From NCBI RefSeq assembly GCF_040947875.1, contig NZ_JBFRXN010000002.1, positions 1,364,001 to 1,428,000 on the forward strand: a stretch of DNA of 64,000 nucleotides, written 5' to 3'. Shown in pieces: positions 46,143 through 55,593 of the stretch. The number at the start of each line of letters is the position of its first letter. Position 1 is the stretch's first letter. The position numbers and the translations under genes are program-made. The stretch is from Pseudomonas sp. MYb118 (GTDB taxonomy: Bacteria > Pseudomonadota > Gammaproteobacteria > Pseudomonadales > Pseudomonadaceae). The notes under the pieces are model-generated. The model had not been told where the DNA came from. It saw nothing but the letters and a program-made list of their open reading frames with translations, and did not search any database.

Positions 46143-46925
46143 TCAGAGCAGGAAACTCAAACCTACGCAGAACAGCAAAGCGGCGAACAACCTTTTCAGC
46201 AAGCGCGGCGACAACCTGTGGGCCAATCGCGCGCCCAGCCGGGCGAAGACCATGCTGGTCAGGGCAATGCCCAGCAGCGCCGGCAGATAAACAAAACCCA
46301 GACTATGGGCCGGCAACAGCGGATCGTGCCAGCCCAGAATCATGAAACTTAATGCACTTGCCACAGCGATCGGCAGGCCGCAGGCCGACGACGTGGCCAC
46401 CGCCTGCTGCATCGGCACACTGCGCCAGGTCAGGAACGGCACGGTCAGCGAGCCGCCGCCAATGCCGAAAATCGCCGAGGCCCAGCCAATCACCGTGCCC
46501 GCCACGGTCAGACCGACTTTCCCCGGCACCGTTCGGCTGGCCTTGGGTTTGAGGTCCATGGCCAGTTGCACGGCGATGACCAGGGCGAACACGCCGATGA
46601 TCTTCTGCAGGTTGGGGCCCGAGATCGCCTCGGCGGTCAGCGCGCCGAAACCGGCGCCCAGCAGGATACCGACGGTCATCCAGGCGAAGATCGGCCAGCG
46701 CACCGCGCCAATGCGATGATGCTCGCGCACCGCGTTGACCGAGGTAAAAATGATCGTCGCCAGCGAAGTGCCGACTGCCAGGTGCGTGAGGATCGAGGCA
46801 TCGAAACCCTGCAAGGTGAAACTGAACACCAGCACCGGCACGATAATGATCCCGCCACCCACGCCAAACAGGCCGGCGAGCACGCCTGCACAGGCGCCAA
46901 GCGCCAGATAGAGCAGAAATTCCAT
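46143..46925 (-). CDS. TSUP-family (TauE/SafE) membrane transporter
   Basis: The 260-residue inner-membrane protein has about eight helices arranged as two homologous halves, each opening with the TSUP glycine motif (AGLFGVGGGIIIVPVLVF near 17-34; ASAIFGIGGGSLTVPFL near 153-169). Family members export sulfite, sulfoacetate or other organosulfonates; the substrate cannot be read from sequence. It is first in a likely TSUP-lgt-thyA transcript and divergent from the NRDE gene with 135 bases between starts. Confidence 0.92.
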   Translation of the reverse strand: MEFLLYLALGACAGVLAGLFGVGGGIIIVPVLVFSFTLQGFDASILTHLAVGTSLATIIFTSVNAVREHHRIGAVRWPIFAWMTVGILLGAGFGALTAEAISGPNLQKIIGVFALVIAVQLAMDLKPKASRTVPGKVGLTVAGTVIGWASAIFGIGGGSLTVPFLTWRSVPMQQAVATSSACGLPIAVASALSFMILGWHDPLLPAHSLGFVYLPALLGIALTSMVFARLGARLAHRLSPRLLKRLFAALLFCVGLSFLL

Positions 46926-47060
46926 GGGCGATCCCTGTTCACCACGCAAAACCGGACCGGCATGGTAACGGATGCGGGGCCTGCGGCTCCACTGTGAAGC
47001 CGATGGATCGACGGGCGATGTCTGCGTAGAGTGGGCAAAAAAACACACAAGGACCACCTT

Positions 47061-47807
47061 ATGTGCCTGATTGTCTTTGCCTGGCGCCCGGGTCATGCCC
47101 AGCCGCTGATCGTCGCGGCCAACCGCGACGAGTTCTACGCCCGGCCCAGCCTGCCCCTGGGGCAATGGCAGGAAACCCCGCAGGTCTACGCCGGCCGTGA
47201 TCTGGAAGCGGGTGGCACCTGGCTCGGCGTCGGCGCCAATGGGCGCTTTGCCGCGCTGACCAACATCCGCGACCCGCACCAGCCTGCCGCGCGTAAATCC
47301 CGGGGTGAACTGGTGGCGCGCTTTCTCGGCGGCAGCATGCCGATAGACGACTATCTGGACGATGTGGTCGCCCGCTCTCTGGAATATGCCGGTTTCAACC
47401 TGCTGGTCGGCAACACCAACGAACTGTGGCATTACCACGCCCGCGACGCCGAGGCCGTACTGTTGCCGCCGGGGGTCTATGGGTTGTCCAATGCCGGGCT
47501 GGATACGCCATGGCCCAAGCTGCTCAAGGCCCGGGCGGGGCTGGAGACGTTGCTCGACGATCCCCAGCCCGAGCGGCTTCTGGGATTGCTAAGCGACGCG
47601 CAGACCGCGCCGTTCGCCGAGTTACCGGACACCGGGGTCGGGCTGGCGACGGAGTCGTTGCTGTCGAGTGTTTTCATTGCCAGCCAGAGCTATGGGACCC
47701 GGGCAAGTACGGCGTTGATCGTGCAGGCGGATGGCTCGCGGCACCTGGTTGAGCGCAGCTTTGGGCCGTATGGGGGGCATCTTGGGGAGGTTGAGGTCAG
47801 GATCTAG
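47061..47807 (+). CDS. NRDE-family (TANGO2-like) protein
   Basis: The 248-residue cytoplasmic protein has the N-terminal nucleophile-like MCLIVFAW and the family tag AANRDEFYARP at ~24-34, followed by GGTWLGVGANGRFAALTNIR. Cys2 after Met is conserved in this Ntn-hydrolase-like fold. TANGO2 homologues have been linked to heme or lipid handling, but bacterial function is unsettled. ATG 47061 is preceded by AGGACC. It ends at a REP pair convergent with ptsP. Confidence 0.9.
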   Translation: MCLIVFAWRPGHAQPLIVAANRDEFYARPSLPLGQWQETPQVYAGRDLEAGGTWLGVGANGRFAALTNIRDPHQPAARKSRGELVARFLGGSMPIDDYLDDVVARSLEYAGFNLLVGNTNELWHYHARDAEAVLLPPGVYGLSNAGLDTPWPKLLKARAGLETLLDDPQPERLLGLLSDAQTAPFAELPDTGVGLATESLLSSVFIASQSYGTRASTALIVQADGSRHLVERSFGPYGGHLGEVEVRI

Positions 47808-47831
47808 ATTGTGTGGTGTTTGGGCAGAAGC

Positions 47832-47908
47832 TATCGCGAGCAGGCTCGCTCCCACATTGGATCTGTGAACGACACAAATCTCCTGTGGGGGCGAGCCTGC
47901 TCGCGATG
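47832..47908. repeat. REP pair (inverted)
   Basis: REPs at 47832-47855 and 47883-47908 (GAGCCTGCTC core, one with GTGGGGGCGAGC) in the convergent junction between the NRDE gene and ptsP. Confidence 0.92.
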
Positions 47909-47922
47909 GGCGCGACTCGGTC

Positions 47923-50202
47923 TCAGCCCGCCTTCGCCGCCACCGGATTGACCATCTTCGCCAACCCCAGTTTCTTCAGCGCCAGTTGCAGCGAGCTGTG
48001 GATAACCTGCGGGTTGTCGATGGTCATCAATTCGGCCAGCAGTTCCTTGGCCATGTCCAGGTTGATCTGGCGCAGCATCCACTTCACCTTCGGCAGGTTG
48101 GTGGCGTTCATCGACAGGCTGTCGAAACCCATCGCCGTCAGCAGCACCGCCGCCGCCGGGTCGCCGGCCATTTCGCCGCAGATACTCACCGGCTTGCCTT
48201 CGGCATGGGCGTCACGCACCACGGTTTGCAGTGCTTGCAGCACCGCCGGGTGCAGGTAGTCGTAGAGGTCTGCCACCCGTGGGTTGTTGCGGTCCACGGC
48301 GAGCAGGTACTGGGTCAGGTCGTTGGAGCCGACCGACAGGAAGTCCACCTGCCGCGCGAGCTCTTTGGTCTGGTACACCGCCGCCGGAATCTCGATCATC
48401 ACCCCGATCGGCGGCATCGGCACGTCGGTGCCTTCGTCGCGCACTTCGCCCCAGGCCCGGTGAATCAGGTGCAAGGCTTCTTCGAGTTCGTGAATGCCCG
48501 AAATCATCGGCAGCAGAATGCGCAGGTTGTTCAGGCCTTCGCTGGCCTTGAGCATCGCGCGGGTCTGCACCAGGAAGATTTCCGGGTGGTCGAGGGTGAC
48601 GCGAATACCGCGCCAGCCCAGGAACGGGTTGTCTTCCTTGATCGGGAAGTACGACAGCGCCTTGTCACCGCCGATGTCCAGCGTACGCATGGTCACCGGT
48701 TGCGGGTGGAACGCGGCGAGTTGCTCGCGATAGATCGCCAGTTGTTCCTTTTCGCTCGGGAAGCGCTGGTTGATCATGAACGGCACTTCGGTGCGGTACA
48801 GGCCCACCCCTTCGGCGCCACGCTTCTGCGCACGGGCGACGTCCGCCAGCAGGCCGGTGTTGACCCACAACGGCATGCGATGACCATCGACGGTCACGCA
48901 CGGCAGGTCGCGCAGGGAATCGAGCCCGAGCGCCAGTTGTTTCTCTTCTTCCACCACCTCGGCGAACTGCTTGCGCAAGACATCGCTGGGGTTGGTGAAG
49001 ACTTCGCCGCGAAGACCGTCGACGATCATTTCGATGCCGTCGACCTTGGCGTACGGCAGATCGACCAGGCCCATCACCGTCGGAATGCCCATGGCCCGAG
49101 CCAGGATCGCGACGTGGGAGTTGCCCGAGCCGAGCACCGAGACCAGGCCGACCAGGGTGCCTTCCGGGACCTCGCCGAGCATGGCCGGGGTCAGTTCCTC
49201 GGCGACCAGAATGGTTTTTTCCGGATAGACCAGGCTCTGCTGGCGCTCTTCCTGCAAATAGGCGAGCAACCGGCGCCCCAGGTCCTTGACGTCCGAGGCC
49301 CGCTCGCGCAGGTAGGCGTCGTCCATCAGTTCGAAACGGTTGACGTGATCGGTGACCACCTGGCGCAGCGCGCCCTGGGCCCACTGGCCGGTCTTGATCA
49401 CCGTGGTCACTTCACTGCCCAGTGCGGCGTCGTCGAGCATCATCAGGTAGACGTCGAACAGCGCCCGCTCCTCGGGCCGCAGCTGGGTGGCGAGCTTGGC
49501 GGACAAGGCCCGCATGTCGGCGCGCACGCCTTCGATGGCGGTCTTGAACAGCTTCAGTTCCGCGTCGATGTCAACGATGGTCTTGTCGGGCACCACGTCC
49601 AGATCGGCCGGTGGCAGCATGACCACCGCCGTGCCGACCGCCGCACCGGGCGAGCCCGGCACGCCGACGAACTTGGCTTCCTGGATACCCTTGCCCTGGC
49701 GGCCCAGGCCACGGATGGAACCGGTGGCTTCGGCGTGGGCGATAACCCCGGCGAGCTGCGCGCTCATGGTCACGAGGAAGGCTTCTTCGCCTTCGTCGAA
49801 CTGGCGACGCTCCTTTTGCTGGATGACCAGGACGCCGACGACGCGGCGGTGGTGGATGATCGGCGCCCCGAGGAACGAGGCGTAGCGCTCTTCACCGGTC
49901 TCGGCGAAGTAGCGGTAGCGCGGGTGATCCGCGGCGTTCTCGAGGTTCAGGGGTTCTTCACGCGTGCCGACCAGGCCGACCAGACCCTCATTGGGCGCCA
50001 TGCTGACCTTGCCGATCGAGCGCTTGTTCAAGCCCTCGGTCGCCATCAACACGAAACGGTTGGTCTCGGGATCAAGCAGGTAGACCGAGCAGACCTGGCT
50101 GCCCATGGCCTCTTTGACGCGCAACACAATAATCCCCAACGCCGCCTTGAGATCCTTGGCGGAGTTAACTTCCTGGACGATCTTGCGCAGCGTATTGAGC
50201 AT
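47923..50202 (-). CDS. ptsP: Phosphoenolpyruvate-protein phosphotransferase PtsP (EI-Ntr)
   Basis: Starts the nitrogen-related phosphotransferase relay (EI-Ntr to NPr to EIIA-Ntr). The 759 residues have an N-terminal GAF sensor domain (~1-160; ETNRFVLMATEGLN, VGVLVIQQKERR) and an EI domain with the phospho-His loop GSGNSHVAILARAMGIPT near 355-372. The PEP-binding TIM barrel follows (GADGVGLYRTE-type RGAEGVGLYRTEVPF; GGDKALSYFP; SICGEMAGDP). It starts 22 bases after the rppH stop and the two are probably co-transcribed, as commonly seen. Confidence 0.97.
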   Translation of the reverse strand: MLNTLRKIVQEVNSAKDLKAALGIIVLRVKEAMGSQVCSVYLLDPETNRFVLMATEGLNKRSIGKVSMAPNEGLVGLVGTREEPLNLENAADHPRYRYFAETGEERYASFLGAPIIHHRRVVGVLVIQQKERRQFDEGEEAFLVTMSAQLAGVIAHAEATGSIRGLGRQGKGIQEAKFVGVPGSPGAAVGTAVVMLPPADLDVVPDKTIVDIDAELKLFKTAIEGVRADMRALSAKLATQLRPEERALFDVYLMMLDDAALGSEVTTVIKTGQWAQGALRQVVTDHVNRFELMDDAYLRERASDVKDLGRRLLAYLQEERQQSLVYPEKTILVAEELTPAMLGEVPEGTLVGLVSVLGSGNSHVAILARAMGIPTVMGLVDLPYAKVDGIEMIVDGLRGEVFTNPSDVLRKQFAEVVEEEKQLALGLDSLRDLPCVTVDGHRMPLWVNTGLLADVARAQKRGAEGVGLYRTEVPFMINQRFPSEKEQLAIYREQLAAFHPQPVTMRTLDIGGDKALSYFPIKEDNPFLGWRGIRVTLDHPEIFLVQTRAMLKASEGLNNLRILLPMISGIHELEEALHLIHRAWGEVRDEGTDVPMPPIGVMIEIPAAVYQTKELARQVDFLSVGSNDLTQYLLAVDRNNPRVADLYDYLHPAVLQALQTVVRDAHAEGKPVSICGEMAGDPAAAVLLTAMGFDSLSMNATNLPKVKWMLRQINLDMAKELLAELMTIDNPQVIHSSLQLALKKLGLAKMVNPVAAKAG

Positions 50203-50224
50203 GGCTCGGGGTCGAACTCCGTCG

Positions 50225-50704
50225 TCAGTCGCGCGCTAAAAGGCGCGGGGCAAGCTCTTTGAGAGCGCGTCGATACACCTCGCGCTTGAATGTCACCACC
50301 TGGCCCAACGGATACCAATAGCTGACCCAGCGCCAGCCATCGAATTCCGGTTTACCGGTCAAATCCATCCGCACCCGCTGCTCGTTGGAGATCAGGCGCA
50401 GGAGAAACCATTTCTGTTTCTGGCCGATGCACAGCGGTTGGCTGTGGGTACGGACCAGGCGTTGCGGCAAACGATAGCGCAACCAGCCGCGGGTACAGGC
50501 GAGAATTTCAACGTCTTCGCGCTCCAGGCCCACTTCTTCGTTCAGCTCGCGGTACAAGGCGTCTTCCGGCGTCTCCTGAGGGTTGATCCCCCCTTGTGGA
50601 AACTGCCAGGCATCTTGATTGATACGGCGAGCCCATAGCACCTGTCCGGCATCATTCGTGAGAATGATCCCGACATTGGGGCGGAAACCATCGGGGTCGA
50701 TCAC
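50225..50704 (-). CDS. rppH: RNA pyrophosphohydrolase RppH (Nudix)
   Basis: Removes pyrophosphate from 5' triphosphate mRNAs to start RNase E decay. The 159 residues contain the Nudix box [20 protein letters not shown] at about 38-57, continuing VGL. The start is the GTG at 50704 ([15 protein letters not shown]), matching the conserved N-terminus; an upstream ATG would add 28 unrelated residues. It is followed at once by ptsP and is divergent from the HAD phosphatase gene. Confidence 0.95.
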   Translation of the reverse strand: MIDPDGFRPNVGIILTNDAGQVLWARRINQDAWQFPQGGINPQETPEDALYRELNEEVGLEREDVEILACTRGWLRYRLPQRLVRTHSQPLCIGQKQKWFLLRLISNEQRVRMDLTGKPEFDGWRWVSYWYPLGQVVTFKREVYRRALKELAPRLLARD

Positions 50705-50847
50705 GGCAACAACCTCGCAAACGCATGTCGCCGCATTGTTCCACAAAGGTCGTGAAGGCAGCAACGCGCCGACCGACCTTATGTGCACTCTGGTGAAAAG
50801 TCCGTATTCTGGGCGCCTTTCTACAGACTTTTCAGCGAGCGACCGTA

Positions 50848-51504
50848 ATGCGCCTGGCTTTATTCGACTTGGACAACACCCTCCTGGGCGGCGACAGTGA
50901 CCACGCCTGGGGCGATTACCTGTGCGAACGCGGCTTCCTCGACGCCGTCGCCTACAAGACCCGCAATGATGCGTTCTACCAGGATTACCTGGCCGGCCAG
51001 CTGGACAACGCCGCCTACCTGAATTTCTGCCTCGAAGTGCTCGGCCGCACCGAAATGGCCACGCTGGACGAATGGCACCTGAACTACATGCGCGACTGCA
51101 TCGAGCCGATCGTGCTGCCCAAGGCCATGGCCCTGTTGGCCAAGCACCGTGAAGCGGGTGACAAGCTGGTGATCATCACCGCCACCAACCGTTTTGTCAC
51201 CGCGCCAATTGCCGCACGACTGGGCGTCGAAACCCTGATCGCCACCGAATGCGAAATGGTCGATGGCCGCTACACCGGCCGCAGCACCGACATCCCGTGC
51301 TTCCGTGAAGGCAAGGTGACACGCCTGACCCGCTGGCTGGAAGAAACCGGGCATTCGCTGGAAGACAGCTACTTCTATAGCGACTCGATGAATGACCTGC
51401 CGCTGCTGGAGCAGGTGACGAACCCGGTGGCAGTGGACCCGGACCCGAACCTGCGCGCCGAGGCCGAGAAGCGTGGGTGGCCGGTCATCAGTCTGCGCGA
51501 CTGA
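50848..51504 (+). CDS. HAD-IB phosphatase (SerB/CicA-like; possible histidinol-phosphatase)
   Basis: The 218-residue enzyme has HAD motif [11 protein letters not shown] with nucleophile Asp7, motif II in [11 protein letters not shown] near 110, the lysine in FREGKVTRL and motif IV in [13 protein letters not shown] near 178. The helical cap is the IB type. The homologue beside rppH-ptsP in P. aeruginosa (PA0335, from memory) has been proposed to be the missing histidinol-phosphate phosphatase; this is not shown by the sequence. It is divergent from rppH and convergent with the DUF2269 gene. Confidence 0.86.
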   Translation: MRLALFDLDNTLLGGDSDHAWGDYLCERGFLDAVAYKTRNDAFYQDYLAGQLDNAAYLNFCLEVLGRTEMATLDEWHLNYMRDCIEPIVLPKAMALLAKHREAGDKLVIITATNRFVTAPIAARLGVETLIATECEMVDGRYTGRSTDIPCFREGKVTRLTRWLEETGHSLEDSYFYSDSMNDLPLLEQVTNPVAVDPDPNLRAEAEKRGWPVISLRD

Positions 51505-51514
51505 AAACGCCCCC

Positions 51515-51605
51515 CTGTAGGAGCGAGCTTGCTCGCGATGGCGGTGGGTCAGTCAACCATTATGTGACTGACACAATGCTATCGCGAGCAAGCTCGCTCC
51601 TACAG
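51515..51605. repeat. REP pair (inverted)
   Basis: REPs at 51515-51540 and 51580-51605 (GAGCTTGCTC core) in the convergent junction of the HAD phosphatase and DUF2269 genes. Confidence 0.93.
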
Positions 51606-51619
51606 GGGAGGTGTACGCT

Positions 51620-52045
51620 TCAGACGGGTTTAGCGCCCATCAACCCGGCAATGGCGATAAAGCAGACAAAACTGAACACCGCCAGCGCCAGGCTGAATTT
51701 GCCCACGCCGCCCGGGGTCTTGCGCAGCTTGTTCAGGCGCACCAGCAACCAGAACCACGCCAGCGCCGCCACGGTGTAGAGCACGCTGGAGGCCAGCAGC
51801 CAGGTCTGGCCCAGTGGCCAGCCCACCCGATGCACCATCCCCCAGCCGGTGAATGGCAAGCTCAACAGCGCCAGCCCCATCACCAGCCAGACGAACACCC
51901 GTGGCCGTTGCAACGTGCGGCTGGCCGCTGTGGCATCGCCACTGCGCCGCGTGCGCCAGACCCAGATCGCCAGGCCCAACGCACTGAGCAACACCAGCGC
52001 CGTGGCCACGACATGCGCCATTTTCAGGGCGGTCAACGTTTCCAT
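51620..52045 (-). CDS. DUF2269 membrane protein
   Basis: The 141-residue inner-membrane protein has four predicted helices (~7-28, 48-70, 77-98, 116-138). It has the family pattern KMAHVVATALVLLSALG at the N-terminus and a basic loop after each hydrophobic pair. Function is unknown. It is 39 bases downstream of ilvA on the same strand and may be its operon mate, but no metabolic link is evident. Confidence 0.87.
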   Translation of the reverse strand: METLTALKMAHVVATALVLLSALGLAIWVWRTRRSGDATAASRTLQRPRVFVWLVMGLALLSLPFTGWGMVHRVGWPLGQTWLLASSVLYTVAALAWFWLLVRLNKLRKTPGGVGKFSLALAVFSFVCFIAIAGLMGAKPV

Positions 52046-52084
52046 GGTTCGATTTCCTTATGCGTTGCCCATCAGCGTAGCCGT

Positions 52085-53599
52085 TCAGCCAAGAAACAGC
52101 TGATAGGCCGGGTTGTCGCTTTCGTCCCAGTACGGATAGCCGATTTCCTCGAGCGCGGCCGGCACCAGATGGCGCTCGTCGTGCGGCACCTGCAGGCCGG
52201 CGACCACCCGGCCGTCGGCCGCACCATGGTTGCGATAGTGGAACATCGAGATGTTCCAGCGCCCGCCCAGCTTATTGAGGAAGTTGAACAACGCGCCCGG
52301 CCGTTCCGGAAATTCGAAGCGCAGCACCACTTCATCGACGACCTGGGCCGCGCGACCGCCGACCATGTGGCGGATGTGCAACTTGGCCAGCTCGTTGTCG
52401 GTCAGGTCCAGCACCGGGAATCCCTGCTCGGTGAGGCTGGCGATCAGCGCGCTGCGCGGATCGTTCTCCGGGTGGGTCTGCACACCGACAAAGATGTGCG
52501 CTTCGCTGCCGGTGTTGTAGCGATAGTTGAACTCGGTGATCTGGCGCTTGCCGATGGCCTCGCAGAACGCCTTGAAGCTGCCTGGCTTCTCCGGGATGGT
52601 CACGGCGATGATGGCCTCGCGACCTTCACCCAGCTCGGCGCGCTCGGCGACGTGGCGCAGGCGGTCGAAGTTGACGTTGGCGCCGGAGTCGATGGCCACG
52701 AAGGTATGCCCGCTGACGCCATGCTGCTCAACGTACTTCTTGATCCCGGCCACGCCCAGGGCGCCGGCAGGTTCGGTGATCGAGCGGGTATCGTCGTAGA
52801 TATCCTTGATCGCCGCGCAAATCTCGTCGGTGCTGACGGTGATCACTTCATCGACGTAGTCTTTGCAGATATCGAAGGTGTGCTGGCCGATCTGCGCCAC
52901 GGCCACGCCGTCGGCAAAGATGCCCACGGTCGGCAGCACCACGCGCTCGCCGGCCGCCATGGCCGCTTGCAGGCAGTTGGAGTCATCCGGCTCGACGCCA
53001 ATGATTTTGATCTCCGGGCGCAGGTACTTGGCGTACGCCGCGATGCCGGCAATCAAGCCACCGCCGCCCACGGGGACGAAGATCGCATCCAGGCGCCCCG
53101 GCTGCTGGCGCAGGATTTCCATCGCCACGGTGCCCTGCCCCGCGATGGTGTGCGGATCATCGTAGGGGTGGATGTAGACGTAGCCCTTTTCGTCGACCAG
53201 TTTGAGCGAATAGGCCAGGGCTTCCGGGAACGAATCGCCGTGCAGCACCACTTTGCCGCCGCGCGAACGCACGCCCTCGACCTTGATTTCCGGGGTGGTC
53301 TTGGGCATGACGATGGTGGCTTTCACGCCCAGCACTTTCGCCGCCAGGGCCAGGCCCTGCGCATGGTTACCGGCGGACGCGGTGACCACGCCACGCGCGC
53401 GCTCAGCATCGCTCAGTTGCGTGAGCTTGTTGTAGGCCCCGCGAATCTTGAACGAGAACACCGGCTGCAAGTCTTCGCGCTTGAGCAAAATACTGTTGCC
53501 CAGCCGCTCGGAGAGCTGGCGGGCAGTCTGCAAAGGGGTTTCTACGGCAACGTCATAAACGCGCGAGGTGAGGATCTTCTTGACGTACTGTTCGAGCAT
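52085..53599 (-). CDS. ilvA: Biosynthetic threonine ammonia-lyase IlvA
   Basis: PLP enzyme that deaminates threonine to 2-oxobutyrate for isoleucine synthesis. The 504 residues have the PLP lysine in FSFKIRGAYNKL (Lys51), the glycine-rich phosphate loop PVGGGGLIAGIAAY near 177, and two C-terminal ACT-like regulatory domains (~325-400 and ~420-504). These domains distinguish the isoleucine-inhibited biosynthetic enzyme from the catabolic form. It is divergent from rpiA. ilvD is 25 kb away, so the pathway is dispersed. Confidence 0.97.
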   Translation of the reverse strand: MLEQYVKKILTSRVYDVAVETPLQTARQLSERLGNSILLKREDLQPVFSFKIRGAYNKLTQLSDAERARGVVTASAGNHAQGLALAAKVLGVKATIVMPKTTPEIKVEGVRSRGGKVVLHGDSFPEALAYSLKLVDEKGYVYIHPYDDPHTIAGQGTVAMEILRQQPGRLDAIFVPVGGGGLIAGIAAYAKYLRPEIKIIGVEPDDSNCLQAAMAAGERVVLPTVGIFADGVAVAQIGQHTFDICKDYVDEVITVSTDEICAAIKDIYDDTRSITEPAGALGVAGIKKYVEQHGVSGHTFVAIDSGANVNFDRLRHVAERAELGEGREAIIAVTIPEKPGSFKAFCEAIGKRQITEFNYRYNTGSEAHIFVGVQTHPENDPRSALIASLTEQGFPVLDLTDNELAKLHIRHMVGGRAAQVVDEVVLRFEFPERPGALFNFLNKLGGRWNISMFHYRNHGAADGRVVAGLQVPHDERHLVPAALEEIGYPYWDESDNPAYQLFLG

Positions 53600-53699
53600 C
53601 GGAAAGCATCACTGGGCGGGTTGGGCGGAACCGGGGAGTCTAACCCGCATTTCGGCCATGCGACCACACGAATGACGAGGTTTTAACCCGGCATGGCGC

Positions 53700-53705
53700 T
53701 ATAAT
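53700..53705 (+). promoter_or_regulatory. Candidate rpiA -10 element
   Basis: A perfect TATAAT lies 41 bases before the rpiA ATG in the 147-base divergent region with ilvA. No good -35 hexamer is found at the standard distance (TGACGA lies at 53674-53679, 20 bases upstream), so the call rests on the -10 alone. Confidence 0.4.
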
Positions 53706-53746
53706 GCGGGCCTTTCCGTCTACCCTTGCCCGCTTTCGGAGCCCGC

Positions 53747-54421
53747 ATGACCCAGGATCAACTCAAACAGGCCGTGGCCCAGGCTGCCGTCGACTTCATC
53801 CTCCCGAAACTCGATGACAAGAGCATCGTCGGGGTCGGCACCGGCTCCACCGCCAATTGCTTCATCGACGCCCTGGCCCAGCACAAGGGCGCCTTCGACG
53901 GCGCGGTCGCCAGCTCCGAAGCCACCGCCGCGCGCCTCAAGGGCCATGGCATCCCGGTGTATGAGCTCAATACCGTCAGCGACCTGGAGTTCTACGTCGA
54001 CGGCGCCGACGAAAGCGACGAGCACCTGAACCTGATCAAGGGCGGCGGCGCCGCCCTGACCCGCGAGAAGATCGTCGCCGCCGTGGCCAAGACCTTCATC
54101 TGCATCGCCGATGCCAGCAAGCTGGTGCCGGTACTGGGCAACTTCCCGCTGCCGGTGGAAGTGATCCCGATGGCCCGCAGCCACGTGGCCCGCCAGCTGG
54201 TCAAGCTGGGCGGCGACCCGGTCTACCGCGAAGGCGTGGTCACCGACAACGGCAACATCATCCTCGATGTGTTCAACATGCAGATCACCAACCCGGTGGA
54301 GCTGGAAACGCAGATCAACGCCATCGTCGGCGTGGTCACCAACGGCCTGTTCGCGGCGCGGCCGGCGGATTTGTTGCTGCTGGGTACCAGTGAAGGGGTG
54401 AAAACCCTGAAGGCGCAGTAA
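53747..54421 (+). CDS. rpiA: Ribose-5-phosphate isomerase A
   Basis: Interconverts ribose 5-phosphate and ribulose 5-phosphate. The 224 residues have the phosphate loop [16 protein letters not shown] near residue 25, the catalytic acid region [20 protein letters not shown] near 81-100, and the conserved lysine in LTREKI. ATG 53747 has GGAG nearby (TTCGGAGCCCGC). It is monocistronic, ending at a REP pair. Confidence 0.97.
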   Translation: MTQDQLKQAVAQAAVDFILPKLDDKSIVGVGTGSTANCFIDALAQHKGAFDGAVASSEATAARLKGHGIPVYELNTVSDLEFYVDGADESDEHLNLIKGGGAALTREKIVAAVAKTFICIADASKLVPVLGNFPLPVEVIPMARSHVARQLVKLGGDPVYREGVVTDNGNIILDVFNMQITNPVELETQINAIVGVVTNGLFAARPADLLLLGTSEGVKTLKAQ

Positions 54422-54440
54422 GCCTCACCGATATACCCTC

Positions 54441-54541
54441 TGTAGGAGCGAGCATGCTCGCGAAGGAATGCTCAGGCAACGCTGGTAGCCTGACACCCCT
54501 CGGTGCCTAAGCCACCATCGCGAGCATGCTCGCTCCTACAG
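54441..54541. repeat. REP pair with GCATGC core variant
   Basis: REPs at 54441-54464 and 54515-54541 carry GAGCATGCTC in both members, differing from all other pairs here. The matching change in both halves suggests the pair was copied or converted as a unit. It lies in the convergent rpiA / SdiA-regulated junction. Confidence 0.92.
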
Positions 54542-54554
54542 TAGTTCTGGGTTC

Positions 54555-55463
54555 TCAGGGTTTTTTGAAGACGTAGAACAGATTCGGCTCGCTCACCAGG
54601 TACAACGTGCCGTCGTCATCCATGGCGATGCCCTCCGCCTGGGGCACGGTCTTCTTCAGGCCCTGGCGGCCCTTGCTCAGTGACATGGTGCTCAACGGGC
54701 GTCCGTCCACATCCAGTTCCAGAATCAGTCGCGACTCGTCGGACAGCGCCAGCAGATGGCCGCTGCGCTCGTCGTATTGCAGGCTCGACAGGTCCCGCAC
54801 GAACATCCCGGCATCGCGCTTGGGGTTGTTGATCACGTGCACAGCGTAGGATTTTTCCGGGTTGTAATGCGGAAATCCCAACACCTCGTAAATCAACATC
54901 GGGTCGCGTTCCTTGGCGACAAACAAGCGCTTGCCCACCGAATCGTAGGCCAGGCCTTCGAACCCCTTGTTCCCGCTCATGTGCACGCCAAGCGTCATCT
55001 GCTCGGCCTCCGCGGCGTCGAGGAAGGTGGTGTCGTGCTCAAGGTGAATCTTGATCAGCCGCTGCTGGCTCTCATCGGTGACCACATAGGTATCGGCGCT
55101 GATGAACTCCACGGCCTCCGGATCGCCGAAACCGATCAGCGCGACACGCCGGATGATCTGCCCTTGCAGTGAAAGCTCGATCAGTTCGGAGTTTTTGTTG
55201 GTCACGGTGAACAGGCTTTTGCGCACCGGATCGAAGGTCAGCGCCGACACATCGTCGTCCAGGCCTTCGATGGCGCGGCCCTCGATCGCGACTTGGTAAC
55301 GATCCAGCCCGATGGAGCGGGCACTCTCCGGCTGCCAAAGCGTGTGCAGGTTGAACCAGGCGCGCTCGAACAGGCGCAGGTACTGGCCCACCGCGACCAG
55401 CACGAGCAGCGTGATCGCCAACAGGATCAGAATCAGGGGTTTGGGACGGGCAAATCGACGCAT
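54555..55463 (-). CDS. SdiA-regulated-domain beta-propeller protein, copy 1
   Basis: The 302-residue protein is anchored by one N-terminal membrane helix (residues ~9-27, LILILLAITLLVLVAVGQYL). The periplasmic region is a predicted propeller of the SdiA-regulated (YjiK) family (LTFDPVRKSLFTVTNKNSE; AEGIAMDDDGTLYLVSEPNL). Function is unknown. The start at 55463 gives the MRRFARPKP anchor; the ribosome-binding site is weak. It is 130 bases after a paralogue on the same strand, about 35-40% alike by eye. Confidence 0.85.
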   Translation of the reverse strand: MRRFARPKPLILILLAITLLVLVAVGQYLRLFERAWFNLHTLWQPESARSIGLDRYQVAIEGRAIEGLDDDVSALTFDPVRKSLFTVTNKNSELIELSLQGQIIRRVALIGFGDPEAVEFISADTYVVTDESQQRLIKIHLEHDTTFLDAAEAEQMTLGVHMSGNKGFEGLAYDSVGKRLFVAKERDPMLIYEVLGFPHYNPEKSYAVHVINNPKRDAGMFVRDLSSLQYDERSGHLLALSDESRLILELDVDGRPLSTMSLSKGRQGLKKTVPQAEGIAMDDDGTLYLVSEPNLFYVFKKP

Positions 55464-55593
55464 GCGGGCAAGCTCGGAATCAGGACAGCTGGATGAAATA
55501 CCACGGCAGTCTGAATTCAAGCTTAATGGCCATTAGCCTTGGCCTACAACTGAGCGTCGCGCCTTCCTACAATGTTTGGCCGAAGGGCGCCCA

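Noticed and set aside
44098..46290. 730-codon open frame antisense to thyA and lgt
   Set aside because: It runs through two well-supported genes and an intergenic hairpin, and its translation has no recognisable motif.
47986..50262. 758-codon open frame antisense to ptsP
   Set aside because: It mirrors the PtsP coding region, is rich in His/Gln/Val as GC-strand shadows are, and shows no domain or start signal.
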